Positions 8,740 to 16,538 of a stretch of DNA of 64,000 bases are shown here, piece by piece. Origin of the DNA: Sphingomonas sp. HF-S4 (GTDB taxonomy: Bacteria; Pseudomonadota; Alphaproteobacteria; Sphingomonadales; Sphingomonadaceae); assembly GCF_032911445.1 (NCBI RefSeq), contig NZ_JAWJEJ010000002.1, positions 372,001 to 436,000 of the forward strand, written 5' to 3'. The stretch's first letter is position 1; each line of letters opens with the position of its first letter. The translations under genes were made by a program, and so were the position numbers. The notes under the pieces were generated by a model, which saw only the letters and a program-made list of their open reading frames with translations, was not told the DNA's origin and made no database searches.

Positions 8740-9297
8740 TCATTGCCCGCTACGCTTGGGCACCGAGAAGCGACCGGTGACGCGACCGCCCTGGCTCTGC
8801 GTCCCCGGCTGGCCCGGCGTTGCACTGGTCCCGCCGCGGACCCCTGAGCCGTCGATCGTCGCGCGGCCGGTATCCAGATCGATCGACAGCCGCCCGCCCG
8901 AGACGGTGTTGCCCGCCTGGCGCAGGCTCACCCCGCCGACCATCGTGATGACGCGGCGATTGAGGTCGTACACTGCATATTGCGCGCGCGCGCTCTGCTG
9001 GGGCCGGTTGACCGTGACGCCGCCGGCAGCGTCGAGCCGCGAGACCTGCGGCGAGCCTTCGCTGACCTGGCCGGTATAGCTCACCGTCACCCGCGCCGCG
9101 GTGAGCGTCATCTCGGCCTGGGTGATCCTGACGTTGCCGCTCAGGATCGCGCGGTTGGCGCGGTCCTGCAGCTCGATCCGGTCGGAGGCGACATCGATCG
9201 GCGCGTCGGTATTGTGGCGCGTCTGTGCGACCGCCGGCGCGGAAGCCAGCATCAGCATCAGCCCGAGGCCGGTCGGGACATAGCGCATCATCATCAT
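8740..9297 (-). CDS. lptA: LPS transport periplasmic protein LptA
   Basis: A 185-residue OstA/LptA-type protein that bridges the periplasm in lipopolysaccharide transport. It has a signal peptide ending at APAVAQ, followed by the beta-jellyroll pattern IDVASDRIELQDRANRAILSGNV that marks the family. The start has four consecutive ATG codons (MMMM); the first overlaps the lptC stop in an ATGA junction, so the two are translationally coupled. Normal length for the family. Confidence 0.93.
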   Translation of the reverse strand: MMMMRYVPTGLGLMLMLASAPAVAQTRHNTDAPIDVASDRIELQDRANRAILSGNVRITQAEMTLTAARVTVSYTGQVSEGSPQVSRLDAAGGVTVNRPQQSARAQYAVYDLNRRVITMVGGVSLRQAGNTVSGGRLSIDLDTGRATIDGSGVRGGTSATPGQPGTQSQGGRVTGRFSVPKRSGQ

Positions 9298-9938
9298 TGC
9301 CTATTTGCCCGCCGCGGCTGGATGCGCAAGCGGGCTCTTCCTTCGAGTGAGACGGTGCGACGTTCGAGGTCGGCGGTCAGCTTGTCGGCACTGAATACCC
9401 CCGAGGGCGCATTGCCGGTGACCGCGCCGCCGCTTTCGAGCTTCCGCGTCTTGAGATCGACCGTCGCGTTCTGCGTGTTGAGAACATAGCCGTCGGAAGT
9501 CTGGAACTTGAGCGGCCCGTCGATCGCAACGCGCTCGGAGGTCATGTTGTAATGGCCGGTGTCGGCGCGAATCGAGGCGGGCCCGTCGTCGAGCCGGATC
9601 TCGGCGGCGAGATCGTTCAGCCGGACGATCGGCTCGGCCGAGCTGCGCTGGATCGCCGAACCGGCGTGGAGATGGAATGGCCGGCCCTTGCCGTCCGAGC
9701 CGCGATATTCAGCGGTGTCGATGCGCAGCCGTTCGGGCGAGATATCGACCTTGTTCTTGTCGAGCACGAAGCTCACGTCGCCCCCCATCAGCAGCGGCGC
9801 GACGACGAGAAACGCGCCGAGCACCGCGATGCCCAGCGGCAGTACGACCAGCCCGGTGCGCACGATGCGATCGTGGCTGCTGCCCGGATGGGCCCAGCCG
9901 CGCTTCTGCGAGCGGAGTCGCGCGGCGACGTCAGACAT
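9294..9938 (-). CDS. lptC: LPS export protein LptC
   Basis: A 214-residue bitopic protein with one membrane segment at about 28-48 (VVLPLGIAVLGAFLVVAPLL) and a periplasmic domain of the LptC/OstA type (segments such as ERLRIDTAEYRGSDGKG and LKFQTSDGYVLNTQNA). It passes lipopolysaccharide from LptB2FG to LptA. It overlaps lptA by 4 bp. First gene of the lptC-lptA-lptB-rpoN order; the RNase D-like gene ends further upstream on the same strand and may share the transcript (41 bp gap). Confidence 0.92.
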   Translation of the reverse strand: MSDVAARLRSQKRGWAHPGSSHDRIVRTGLVVLPLGIAVLGAFLVVAPLLMGGDVSFVLDKNKVDISPERLRIDTAEYRGSDGKGRPFHLHAGSAIQRSSAEPIVRLNDLAAEIRLDDGPASIRADTGHYNMTSERVAIDGPLKFQTSDGYVLNTQNATVDLKTRKLESGGAVTGNAPSGVFSADKLTADLERRTVSLEGRARLRIQPRRANRQ

Positions 9939-9979
9939 GGAAGGCCATGTCCGGCAGATAGTGCGGAAGCGGCCGGGCG

Positions 9980-10600
9980 CTAGATATGCGCAAAGATATC
10001 GACCTCGGGCCAGCCGGCGAGATCCAGCTCCGCCCGCCAGGGCAGGAAGTCGAAGGCGGCTTGGGCGAGCGGCATGCGTCCTTCACGCTCGAGACGCTTG
10101 TCTAGTTCCACTTTCATCGCATGAAGAAAGCGAACGTCGGACGCGGCATATTCGCGCTGCGCGTCCGAAAGCTCGGGCCCGCCCCAGTCCGACGACTGCT
10201 GCTGCTTCGAGATTTCCTGGCCGACCAGCTCGCGAACGAGGTCCTTGAGCCCGTGCCGGTCGGTGTAGGTCCGCACCAGCCGCGACGCGATCTTGGTGCA
10301 ATAGACCGGCGCGGCGGTGACACCGAGATAGAAGCGGATCGCCGCGAGATCGAAGCGCGCGAAATGGTAGAGCTTGAGGCGTTCGGGATCGGCAAGCACG
10401 GCGCGCAGATTGGGCGCGTCATAGGATGAATGCGGGCCGAACCGGACGAGATGCTCGTCGCCGCTGCCGTCGGAAAGCTGGACGACGCACAGCCGGTCGC
10501 GCGGCGTGATCAGCCCCATCGTTTCGGTGTCAACGGCGATCGACGCGCCCGGAGCGAACACGCCTTCGGGCAAGTCTTCTTCATGGAAATGCACGGTCAT
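9980..10600 (-). CDS. RNase D-like 3'-5' exonuclease
   Basis: A 206-residue DEDD-type exonuclease: AVDTETMG supplies D24 and E26, ARFDLA supplies D84, and YAASDVRFL supplies Y151 and D155. It has only the exonuclease domain, without the HRDC domains of full-length RNase D (about 370 residues), as is common in Alphaproteobacteria. It probably trims structured RNA 3' ends, although DNA cannot be excluded as a substrate. ATG 10600 (MTVHFHEEDL) is chosen; a longer in-frame start at 10657 would overlap the upstream TerC gene. Confidence 0.9.
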   Translation of the reverse strand: MTVHFHEEDLPEGVFAPGASIAVDTETMGLITPRDRLCVVQLSDGSGDEHLVRFGPHSSYDAPNLRAVLADPERLKLYHFARFDLAAIRFYLGVTAAPVYCTKIASRLVRTYTDRHGLKDLVRELVGQEISKQQQSSDWGGPELSDAQREYAASDVRFLHAMKVELDKRLEREGRMPLAQAAFDFLPWRAELDLAGWPEVDIFAHI

Positions 10601-10631
10601 CCCGCGCGCATAGGCGGGTTGGCAGTTTACC

Positions 10632-11438
10632 TCAATGCTTTGCAGGAGGCTTCGCAATACCCGCCTTCTTCTCCCGCGCTCGCCGCGACCAGATGTTGAG
10701 CATCTCGACGCCCGCGGAGAAGGCCATCGCGGTATAGATATAGCCCTTGGGAATATGCGCGCCGAAGCCCTCGGCGATCAGCACGGTGCCGATCATCAGC
10801 AGGAAGCCCAGCGCGAGCATCACCACCGTCGGGTTGCCGTTGATGAAATTGGCGAGCGGATTCGCCGCGAGCAGCATCACCGCCACCGCGACCACGACCG
10901 CGACGTACATGATCTCGACATGCTCGGTCATGCCCACCGCGGTCAGGATCGAATCGATCGAGAAGACGATGTCGAGCAACAGGATCTGGACGATCGCCGA
11001 GGTGAAGTTGATCGACACGACCTTCTTCTTGTCGAGCAGGTCCTCGCTCTCGCTGGTGTCGACCGAATGGTGGATCTCCTTGGTCGCCTTCCACACCAGG
11101 AACAGCCCGCCGGCGATCAGGATGAGGTCGCGCCACGAGAAGGCGGTCTCGAACGCGGGCTCGCCATGCGCCCCAAGCGGTCCGACGATGCCGAGATCGA
11201 ACACCGGCGTTACCAGGCCGACGATCCACGCGATCATCGTCAGCAGCCCCAGCCGCATCACCAGCGCCAGGCTGATACCGATCGTGCGCGCCTTCTTGCG
11301 CTGTTCCTCGGGCAGCTTGTTCGACAGGATCGAGATGAAGATGAGGTTGTCGATGCCGAGGACCACCTCCATCACGATCAGCGTGACGAGCGCGGCCCAG
11401 GCGGCGGGGCTGGCGAGCAATTCAGCGATCGATTCCAT
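10632..11438 (-). CDS. TerC family integral membrane protein
   Basis: A 268-residue membrane protein of the TerC family with about seven predicted helices. The acidic membrane motif [15 protein letters not shown] near the N-terminus and its counterpart [14 protein letters not shown] in the second half are the family hallmark, thought to bind metal ions. TerC relatives are linked to tellurite resistance or manganese export. The start is ATG 11438 (MESIAELL). It lies 31 bp upstream of the RNase D-like gene and is divergent from the cold-shock gene. The actual substrate is not known. Confidence 0.93.
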   Translation of the reverse strand: MESIAELLASPAAWAALVTLIVMEVVLGIDNLIFISILSNKLPEEQRKKARTIGISLALVMRLGLLTMIAWIVGLVTPVFDLGIVGPLGAHGEPAFETAFSWRDLILIAGGLFLVWKATKEIHHSVDTSESEDLLDKKKVVSINFTSAIVQILLLDIVFSIDSILTAVGMTEHVEIMYVAVVVAVAVMLLAANPLANFINGNPTVVMLALGFLLMIGTVLIAEGFGAHIPKGYIYTAMAFSAGVEMLNIWSRRAREKKAGIAKPPAKH

Positions 11439-11650
11439 CAATCACGTCCTCTGCCCTGCGATGAACTGTGGTGCAAGCGCCGCCATCTCCATGAATTTGC
11501 CGCAATCAGGACGATTTTCGTTCGCGCCCCGTACGTTTTTGGGCTATGTCCGATTCCGTGGCACTATTTTTTGTGCCCGAACACCTGCGTTTTTCGTCCG
11601 GCGCTTGGGTTTTGATTGCAGTATGGGCGAACCGGGAAGACGAACAGGGC

Positions 11651-12466
11651 ATGAGTTTTGATCGAGGGCGCCGTGGGGATCGCGGCGGGCGCGGCAGAGA
11701 CAAGCGCGACGGTTTTGGCGACGAAGGTGGCGGCGGTTTCGGCGGCGGTAGCAGCTTCGGCGGCGATCGCGGCGGCTTCGGCGGCGGCGGTTTCGGCGGT
11801 GATCGCGGCGGCTTCGGCGGCGGCGGTGGTGGCGGCTATGGCGGCGGCGGTGGCGGTGGCGGTGGCTATCGCGGCGGTGGTGGCGGCGGCTTCGGCGGCG
11901 GCGGCGGTGGTTTCCGCGGCGGCGGCGGTGGCGGCATGCCTCCCCAGGTCGTCGGCGAAGCGACTGGCGTCGTAAAGTTCTTCAACGCACAAAAGGGCTT
12001 CGGCTTCGTCGTTCGCGATGACGGCGGCGAGGACGTGTTCGTGCACATCTCGGCAGTCGAGCAGGCCGGCCTCACCGGCTTGGCGGAAGGCCAGCCGATG
12101 GGCTTCACGCTCGTCGATCGCGGCGGCCGCATCTCGGCGACCGATCTCAAGATCGACGGCGAGCCGATGCCGGTGACCGATTCGGGTCCGCCGCGCGATC
12201 GCGACGGCCCGCGCGCCGGCGGTGCAGGTGGCCCGCAGCGCCAGCTCACCGGCGAGAAGGCGACCGGCACGGTCAAGTTCTTCAACGCGATGAAGGGCTT
12301 TGGCTTCATCCAGCGCGACGACGGACAGCCCGATGCGTTCGTTCACATCAGCGCCGTCGAGCGCGCCGGCATGCCGACGCTCAACGAAGGCGACCGGCTC
12401 GAGTTCGAACTCGAGGTTGATCGCCGCGGCAAGTATGCAGCGGTGAACCTCACCCCGGGCAGCTGA
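11651..12466 (+). CDS. double cold-shock-domain protein with glycine-rich RGG-like N-terminus
   Basis: A 271-residue protein. Residues about 5-95 are a low-complexity Gly/Arg/Phe tract with FGGDRGG and GGYGGG units. Two cold-shock domains follow at about 104-168 and 203-268, each with the RNA-binding motifs KGFGF and VFVHIS or AFVHIS. A linker rich in Arg, Pro and Gly joins them. It probably binds single-stranded RNA or DNA as a chaperone. ATG 11651 gives MSFDRGRRG; an in-frame start at 11546 would add 35 unrelated residues. Divergent from terC with about 210 bp between, long enough for the structured leader usual in cold-shock genes. A strong terminator follows at 12491. Confidence 0.92.
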   Translation: MSFDRGRRGDRGGRGRDKRDGFGDEGGGGFGGGSSFGGDRGGFGGGGFGGDRGGFGGGGGGGYGGGGGGGGGYRGGGGGGFGGGGGGFRGGGGGGMPPQVVGEATGVVKFFNAQKGFGFVVRDDGGEDVFVHISAVEQAGLTGLAEGQPMGFTLVDRGGRISATDLKIDGEPMPVTDSGPPRDRDGPRAGGAGGPQRQLTGEKATGTVKFFNAMKGFGFIQRDDGQPDAFVHISAVERAGMPTLNEGDRLEFELEVDRRGKYAAVNLTPGS

Positions 12467-12490
12467 TCGCAGCAACGCCAATCACGAAGG

Positions 12491-12517
12491 GGCCGGGCGG
12501 CAACGCCCGGCCTTTTT
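12491..12517 (+). terminator. intrinsic terminator after the cold-shock gene
   Basis: A perfect 9-bp stem GGCCGGGCG/CGCCCGGCC (12491-12499 with 12504-12512) closed by a GCAA tetraloop and followed by TTTTT. It ends the plus-strand cold-shock transcript 24 bp after the stop codon. Confidence 0.95.
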
Positions 12518-12530
12518 CGTTTCCTCCGTC

Positions 12531-12605
12531 ACCCGGCGACGGCCGGGGTCTCAGGCGGCAGGCGAACGGCACGAGGCACGAGATCCCGGCTTTCGCCGGG
12601 ATGAC
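12531..12605. repeat. extragenic palindromic repeat pair
   Basis: Two dyad modules in inverted orientation: the first around CCCGGCGACGGCCGGGG, the second ATCCCGG/CCGGGAT at 12583-12602 with loop CTTTCG. Short palindromes of this sequence type are widespread in intergenic DNA of sphingomonads. The element lies between the convergent cold-shock and VOC genes. Confidence 0.7.
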
Positions 12606-12616
12606 GACTTGTAGTG

Positions 12617-12973
12617 CTACGCCAGCACTCGCCCCACGCGCACCAGCGTCCCGCTCGGATCGCTCACTGCGAACTCATAGGTGCCCCACGGCTTGCGCTC
12701 CGGCGCGCCCGGCGCGAGGATCAGCGCGCGCACGCGATCGGCCGCGGCATCGACATCCTCGACATAGAGATACAGCCCGAACGGGTTGGCTTCGACGTCC
12801 CCCGGCCATCCCGGCACCCGGTTGAGATGCAGGTGCCAGCCGCGCCCATCGGCGAGGATACGATAATGGCCATGATCGCTGACCACTTCGAACCCCAGCT
12901 TCGCATAGAAGCTCTCGCTCGCATCAAGATCGTCGCTCGGCAGGATCGCCACCACGCGGTGCGTTTCGCTCAT
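12617..12973 (-). CDS. VOC family (glyoxalase/bleomycin-resistance-like) protein
   Basis: A 118-residue single-domain VOC protein from ATG 12973 (MSETHRVVAILP). The pattern VVAILPSDDLDASESFYAKLGF at the start and FAVSDPSGTLVRVG at the end is typical of this fold; histidine in GWHLHL and glutamate in TYEFAV could contribute metal ligands. Members include bleomycin-binding proteins, glyoxalases and dioxygenases, and the reaction here cannot be told. It is divergent from the TetR regulator, with 142 bp between, so the TetR protein may control it. Confidence 0.85.
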   Translation of the reverse strand: MSETHRVVAILPSDDLDASESFYAKLGFEVVSDHGHYRILADGRGWHLHLNRVPGWPGDVEANPFGLYLYVEDVDAAADRVRALILAPGAPERKPWGTYEFAVSDPSGTLVRVGRVLA

Positions 12974-13115
12974 AAGTGTCTCCGTTGATTCGTACGGCAC
13001 CCTGCCCCGGCGGCGCGCGGCGCGCGAGTTTGAAACCGGCCTCGCGCCGTGCTTCCGGACGAAGCGCTGCGAATGTCCGCCGCGTCGCCGCCCGGATGCG
13101 CTACACGCGAATCGC

Positions 13116-13694
13116 ATGGGCCACCCCGATCCCCGTCCCCGGCGCACCCGCGACGCGATCCTCGGCGCCTTCACGGCGCTCGTCCTGACCCGGCGCTACG
13201 ATGCGCTCCGCACCGCCGATCTCATCGCCGCCGCCGACATCGGCCGGTCGACCTTCTACGAGCATTTCCCCAGCAAGGAGGCCGTGCTGCTCGCCGCAGT
13301 CGAGCCGATCCTGCGCACCCTCGCCAGCGCCGCGCTCGGTCGCGCAAGCAAGGCTCAGGTCCGCGCGATGCTCGAACATGTGTGGGAGCAGCGCGGCTTT
13401 GCCAGGATGCTCCTCGACGGCCGGACGGGTGCGAATCTGCAACGCCAGCTCGCGGCGCTGATCGCCGAGCGACTCGACACGGGGACCGACGCGACGATGG
13501 TGGCGACGGCCGCCGCCGCGGCGCAACTCGCCATGCTTCGGCTCTGGATCGGCGGCGCCGTGCCGTGCACCCCCGCCGAGCTGGCGCTGCGGATGCTCGC
13601 CTGCGCGGCGCTGGTCAGCGCGTCAGGATCAGCATCGCCCCGCTCAGGATCCCTGCCACCCCGATCGCCCGCCCCCACGTCACCTGCTCCTTGA
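13116..13694 (+). CDS. TetR family transcriptional regulator
   Basis: A 192-residue regulator from ATG 13116. The N-terminal TetR helix-turn-helix spans about residues 12-58, ending in DIGRSTFYEHFPSKEAVLLA, a clear family signature. The ligand domain is not informative. The gene is divergent from the VOC gene, which suggests autoregulation and control of that neighbour. Its last 80 bp lie antisense to the 3' end of the EamA gene, and the final about 25 residues (SASGSASPRSG onwards) are low complexity, as if the reading frame has run into the neighbouring gene. Confidence 0.9.
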   Translation: MGHPDPRPRRTRDAILGAFTALVLTRRYDALRTADLIAAADIGRSTFYEHFPSKEAVLLAAVEPILRTLASAALGRASKAQVRAMLEHVWEQRGFARMLLDGRTGANLQRQLAALIAERLDTGTDATMVATAAAAAQLAMLRLWIGGAVPCTPAELALRMLACAALVSASGSASPRSGSLPPRSPAPTSPAP

Positions 13695-14448
13695 GCACGA
13701 AGGTGGCGATCAGCAGCGCAGTGACCATCCCCGTCTCTCGCAGCGCGGCGAGCGGCGCGGTCGGCCCCAGCGCGAAGGCGCTCAGCGCCAGCCCGTAGGT
13801 CAGGATCGACAGCGCCCCCGCCACCACGCCCATCCGCCACTGGCTCCGCGCCGAGGCGAAGATCCGCCCGCGCGAGACCAGCGCGAACATCGCCACGGTC
13901 AGGCTGCCCATCAGCACGAACATCCATACGATGAAGCTGATTGGCGTTGGCGCGGCGCGTACGCCGTTCGCATCGACAACGGTATAGGCGGCGATCGTCA
14001 CCCCGGTGAACAGCGCCCAGGCCAGCCCCTCGCGGCTGATATGCCGCCCGCCGACCAGTACGAACATCGCCGCGCCGATCAGCCCGATCCCCGCCAGCTC
14101 GCGCCCGCTTGCCGGCTCACCGAAAAGCCCGATCGCCAGCGCCGCGGTGACCAGCGGCGCCGTGCCGCGCAGGATCGGATAGGCGGCGGAGAAGTCACTC
14201 GCCTCGAACGCGCGGACCAGCGCATAGAGATAGGCGCAGTGAAGCAACGCCGTCGCCGCGAGCCATCCCCACGCACCTTCCGGCAGCGGCACCAGCAAGG
14301 TCGCCGGCAGCAGCAGCACCGCGCTCGATCCATCGATCACCGCGCGCCCGGCCATCTTGTCGCGGCCGCCCTTGAGGATCGCGTTGACCACCGCATGGAT
14401 CGATCCCGACGCGATCATCATCGTCGGGGCGAGCCACACGGCGGTCAT
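13615..14448 (-). CDS. EamA/DMT family transporter
   Basis: A 277-residue membrane protein with about ten predicted helices in two EamA repeats; the second repeat holds PLAALRETGMVTALLIATFVLKE, typical of the drug/metabolite transporter superfamily. Likely exports a metabolite or amino acid. The start codon overlaps the stop of the Lrp-type regulator by 4 bp (ATGA), so the pair is an operon. Lrp regulators often control amino acid exporters, so amino acid efflux is a reasonable inference. The 3' end overlaps the TetR gene by 80 bp on the other strand. Confidence 0.9.
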   Translation of the reverse strand: MTAVWLAPTMMIASGSIHAVVNAILKGGRDKMAGRAVIDGSSAVLLLPATLLVPLPEGAWGWLAATALLHCAYLYALVRAFEASDFSAAYPILRGTAPLVTAALAIGLFGEPASGRELAGIGLIGAAMFVLVGGRHISREGLAWALFTGVTIAAYTVVDANGVRAAPTPISFIVWMFVLMGSLTVAMFALVSRGRIFASARSQWRMGVVAGALSILTYGLALSAFALGPTAPLAALRETGMVTALLIATFVLKEQVTWGRAIGVAGILSGAMLILTR

Positions 14449-14915
14449 GCGAGATCCAGCGGCAATGCCGGGCTGAACTTGCGCCGTCGCTTGACGAAGC
14501 TGGTCTCGTAGCGCCGCACCACCGGGTCGGACGCGAGCATCTCGTCGGCGAACGCATTGAACGCGTCCATGTCCCGCACCGTCACCAGCAGCATCAGGTC
14601 GAACGTCCCCGAGACGTCGAGGAACAGCTGGACCTGCGGGCTCGCGGTCAGCCGGCGAAGCAGCGCTTCGACTGCGGCGAGTGCGTGCCGGTCCATCTGC
14701 ACCTGCACCACCGCCGACAGGAACGGCCCGACCTCGTCGGACAGGATCGAGACGTCGGCCGCGATCGCGCCGCTCTCGCGCAGCCGCCGGATCCGCCGCG
14801 CGATGGCCGAAGCCGAAAGCGGCAGCTGCGCGGCGAGCTGGTCCGCGGTCAGCAGCGCATTATGCTGGAGCAGGTCGAGGATCCGGAAATCCATCGTGTC
14901 GCGCGTCGCGCCCAT
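14445..14915 (-). CDS. Lrp/AsnC family transcriptional regulator
   Basis: A 156-residue regulator with an N-terminal winged helix (MDFRILDLLQHNALLTADQ, then LSASAIARRIRRLRESGAI) and a C-terminal RAM ligand domain (LDVSGTFDLMLLVTVRDMDAF). Lrp-type proteins sense amino acids as octamers. The start is not certain: ATG 14915 is used, but ATG 14930 and ATG 14894 are in frame. It is the first gene of an operon with the EamA transporter and is divergent from the S41 peptidase gene with about 138 bp between; it may regulate both sides. Confidence 0.92.
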   Translation of the reverse strand: MGATRDTMDFRILDLLQHNALLTADQLAAQLPLSASAIARRIRRLRESGAIAADVSILSDEVGPFLSAVVQVQMDRHALAAVEALLRRLTASPQVQLFLDVSGTFDLMLLVTVRDMDAFNAFADEMLASDPVVRRYETSFVKRRRKFSPALPLDLA

Positions 14916-15053
14916 AATGTGCAGAAACATCCCTTTCCGTGCCAGAATTGTGCACGCCTGCACGCAACATTGCCTCCGCAACGCCACCCGCGCCAGCGCA
15001 GACTGCACGAACGTCGGGCGGGGCGGCGCCGGCGCGCAAATGGGAGGTTCGAA

Positions 15054-16358
15054 ATGCGTATCGTTATTCTGGCCGCGGCACTCGCCGTCGCGGCTCCGCT
15101 GGCCCTCGCCGCGACGCCCGTAGCGGCGCAGAGCGCGGCAAAGTTCGATTCGCGCGCCGCGATCGAGAGCATCCGCAAGGCGCTGCGCGAGAACTACGTC
15201 GTCAAGGAGCGCCGGCCTGCACTCGACGCCGCGCTCGCCAAGGGCCTTGCCGGCGGCCGCTATACCGTGGCCGACCCGCAGGAATTCGCCATGCGCGTGA
15301 ACGCCGACCTCGAGGCCGTCGCGCACGACAAGCATCTCAACCTGCGCCACAATCCCGAGCTGTCCGCGCAGATCGGCACCGGCGGCCAGCGCGACGACGC
15401 CACCGAATCGGCCTATTGGCGCGACCTCGCGCGCCGCCAGAACGAAGGCGTGCGCGAGCTTCGCGTGCTCGACGGCAATGTCCGGCTGATGCGATATGAC
15501 GGCTTCTTCTGGAACGGCGAGGCGAGCCAGGCGGCGATCGACGCCGGCATGGCGTTCCTGCGCGGCGGCGATGCGATCGTCATCGACCTGCGCACCAATG
15601 GCGGCGGCAGCCCGGACGCGGTGCGCCGCCTCGCCAGCTATTTCGTCCCCGCCGGCGCCAAGCTCGTCACTTTCCACATGCGCGACGAGGCACCCGCTGT
15701 CTCGCATGCCGAGGCGTCGATCCCGGGCGGGCGGATCACCGGGGTGCCCGTCTATGTCCTCACCAGTGGCGGCACCGCCTCGGCCGCGGAGGAATTCGCG
15801 TCGCATGTCGCCGGCTTCGGCTTCGCCACCCTGGTCGGCGAGACCACCGCGGGTGCGGCCTATCGCAACGATTTCTTCGCGATCCCCGGCGGGTTCGTGC
15901 TCAGCGCCTCGGTCGGCCGCCCAGAGCTGCCTTCGGGCGGCGACTGGGAAGCCAAGGGCGTCGCCCCCCGGCTCGCGGTTGCGCCCGATCTGGCGCTCGA
16001 CCGCGCGATGCAGGATGCGCTCGCCACTTTAGCCCCCAAGGCCAGCGGCCCTGCGCGCACCGAGCTCGAATGGGCGGCGGCCCGCTACGCCGCGCGCGCC
16101 GCACAGGCCCGGCCCGCGCTCCCGGCGAGCGCCTATGCCGGGCGCTATGGCGAGCGCACAGTCACTGCCGACGGCGCCGGCCTGGTCTATCAACGCGACG
16201 GCGGGCTGCGCACGGCGCTGATCTCGCTCGGCGGCGACCTGTTCGCGCTCGAACACGATCCGCGCGCGCGGCTCCGCTTCGTCTCCGCGAACGGCGCGGT
16301 CACCGGCTTCGTGCTGGAGCGCGCCGACGGCAGCAAGGTCGAGGCGAAGAGGGGGTAG
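15054..16358 (+). CDS. secreted S41 family peptidase (IRBP-like)
   Basis: A 434-residue protein from ATG 15054 with GGGAGG at a good distance. A signal peptide ends around ATPVAAQ. The S41 core is visible: IDLRTNGGGSPDAV at about 177-190 and the nucleophile region TSGGTASAAEEF with the likely catalytic Ser243. There is no PDZ domain, so it belongs to the IRBP-like branch rather than the CtpA branch. A C-terminal extension (about 360-434) looks like a small beta domain. Acts in the periplasm, probably on peptides; substrate unknown. Divergent from the Lrp gene. Confidence 0.92.
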   Translation: MRIVILAAALAVAAPLALAATPVAAQSAAKFDSRAAIESIRKALRENYVVKERRPALDAALAKGLAGGRYTVADPQEFAMRVNADLEAVAHDKHLNLRHNPELSAQIGTGGQRDDATESAYWRDLARRQNEGVRELRVLDGNVRLMRYDGFFWNGEASQAAIDAGMAFLRGGDAIVIDLRTNGGGSPDAVRRLASYFVPAGAKLVTFHMRDEAPAVSHAEASIPGGRITGVPVYVLTSGGTASAAEEFASHVAGFGFATLVGETTAGAAYRNDFFAIPGGFVLSASVGRPELPSGGDWEAKGVAPRLAVAPDLALDRAMQDALATLAPKASGPARTELEWAAARYAARAAQARPALPASAYAGRYGERTVTADGAGLVYQRDGGLRTALISLGGDLFALEHDPRARLRFVSANGAVTGFVLERADGSKVEAKRG

Positions 16359-16378
16359 GGCATTTGCCAGAACCCTTT

Positions 16379-16531
16379 CCCCTCCCTGCTTGCAGGGAGG
16401 GGTTAGGGGTGGGTTCAGCGACGGGCGAGGCTCGATGCCGCGACCGTCGCTTCGGTGCTTGGCGATAGAGTCTCTTGGCGCGCAGACGCGCGCACCCACC
16501 CCCAGCCCCTCCCTTTCAAGGAGGGGAGCCT
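16379..16531. repeat. inverted pair of REP-like palindromes
   Basis: Two related hairpin elements in opposite orientation. The first has CCCCTCCCTGC (16379-16389) pairing with GCAGGGAGGGG (16392-16402), then GTTAGGGGTGGG. The second begins CCCACCCCCAGCCCCTCCC near 16494 and ends with GGAGGGGAGCC. The same family recurs at 35663-35768 and inside hrpB at 40779. The pair lies between the convergent S41 peptidase and ligase genes and may end transcription from both sides. Confidence 0.85.
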
Positions 16532-16538
16532 TGAAACG

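Noticed and set aside
11558..11577. Sigma-54 promoter before the cold-shock gene
   Set aside because: TGGCAC is present, but no TTGC lies at the required spacing; it is an inverted GGCAC/GTGCC pair instead.
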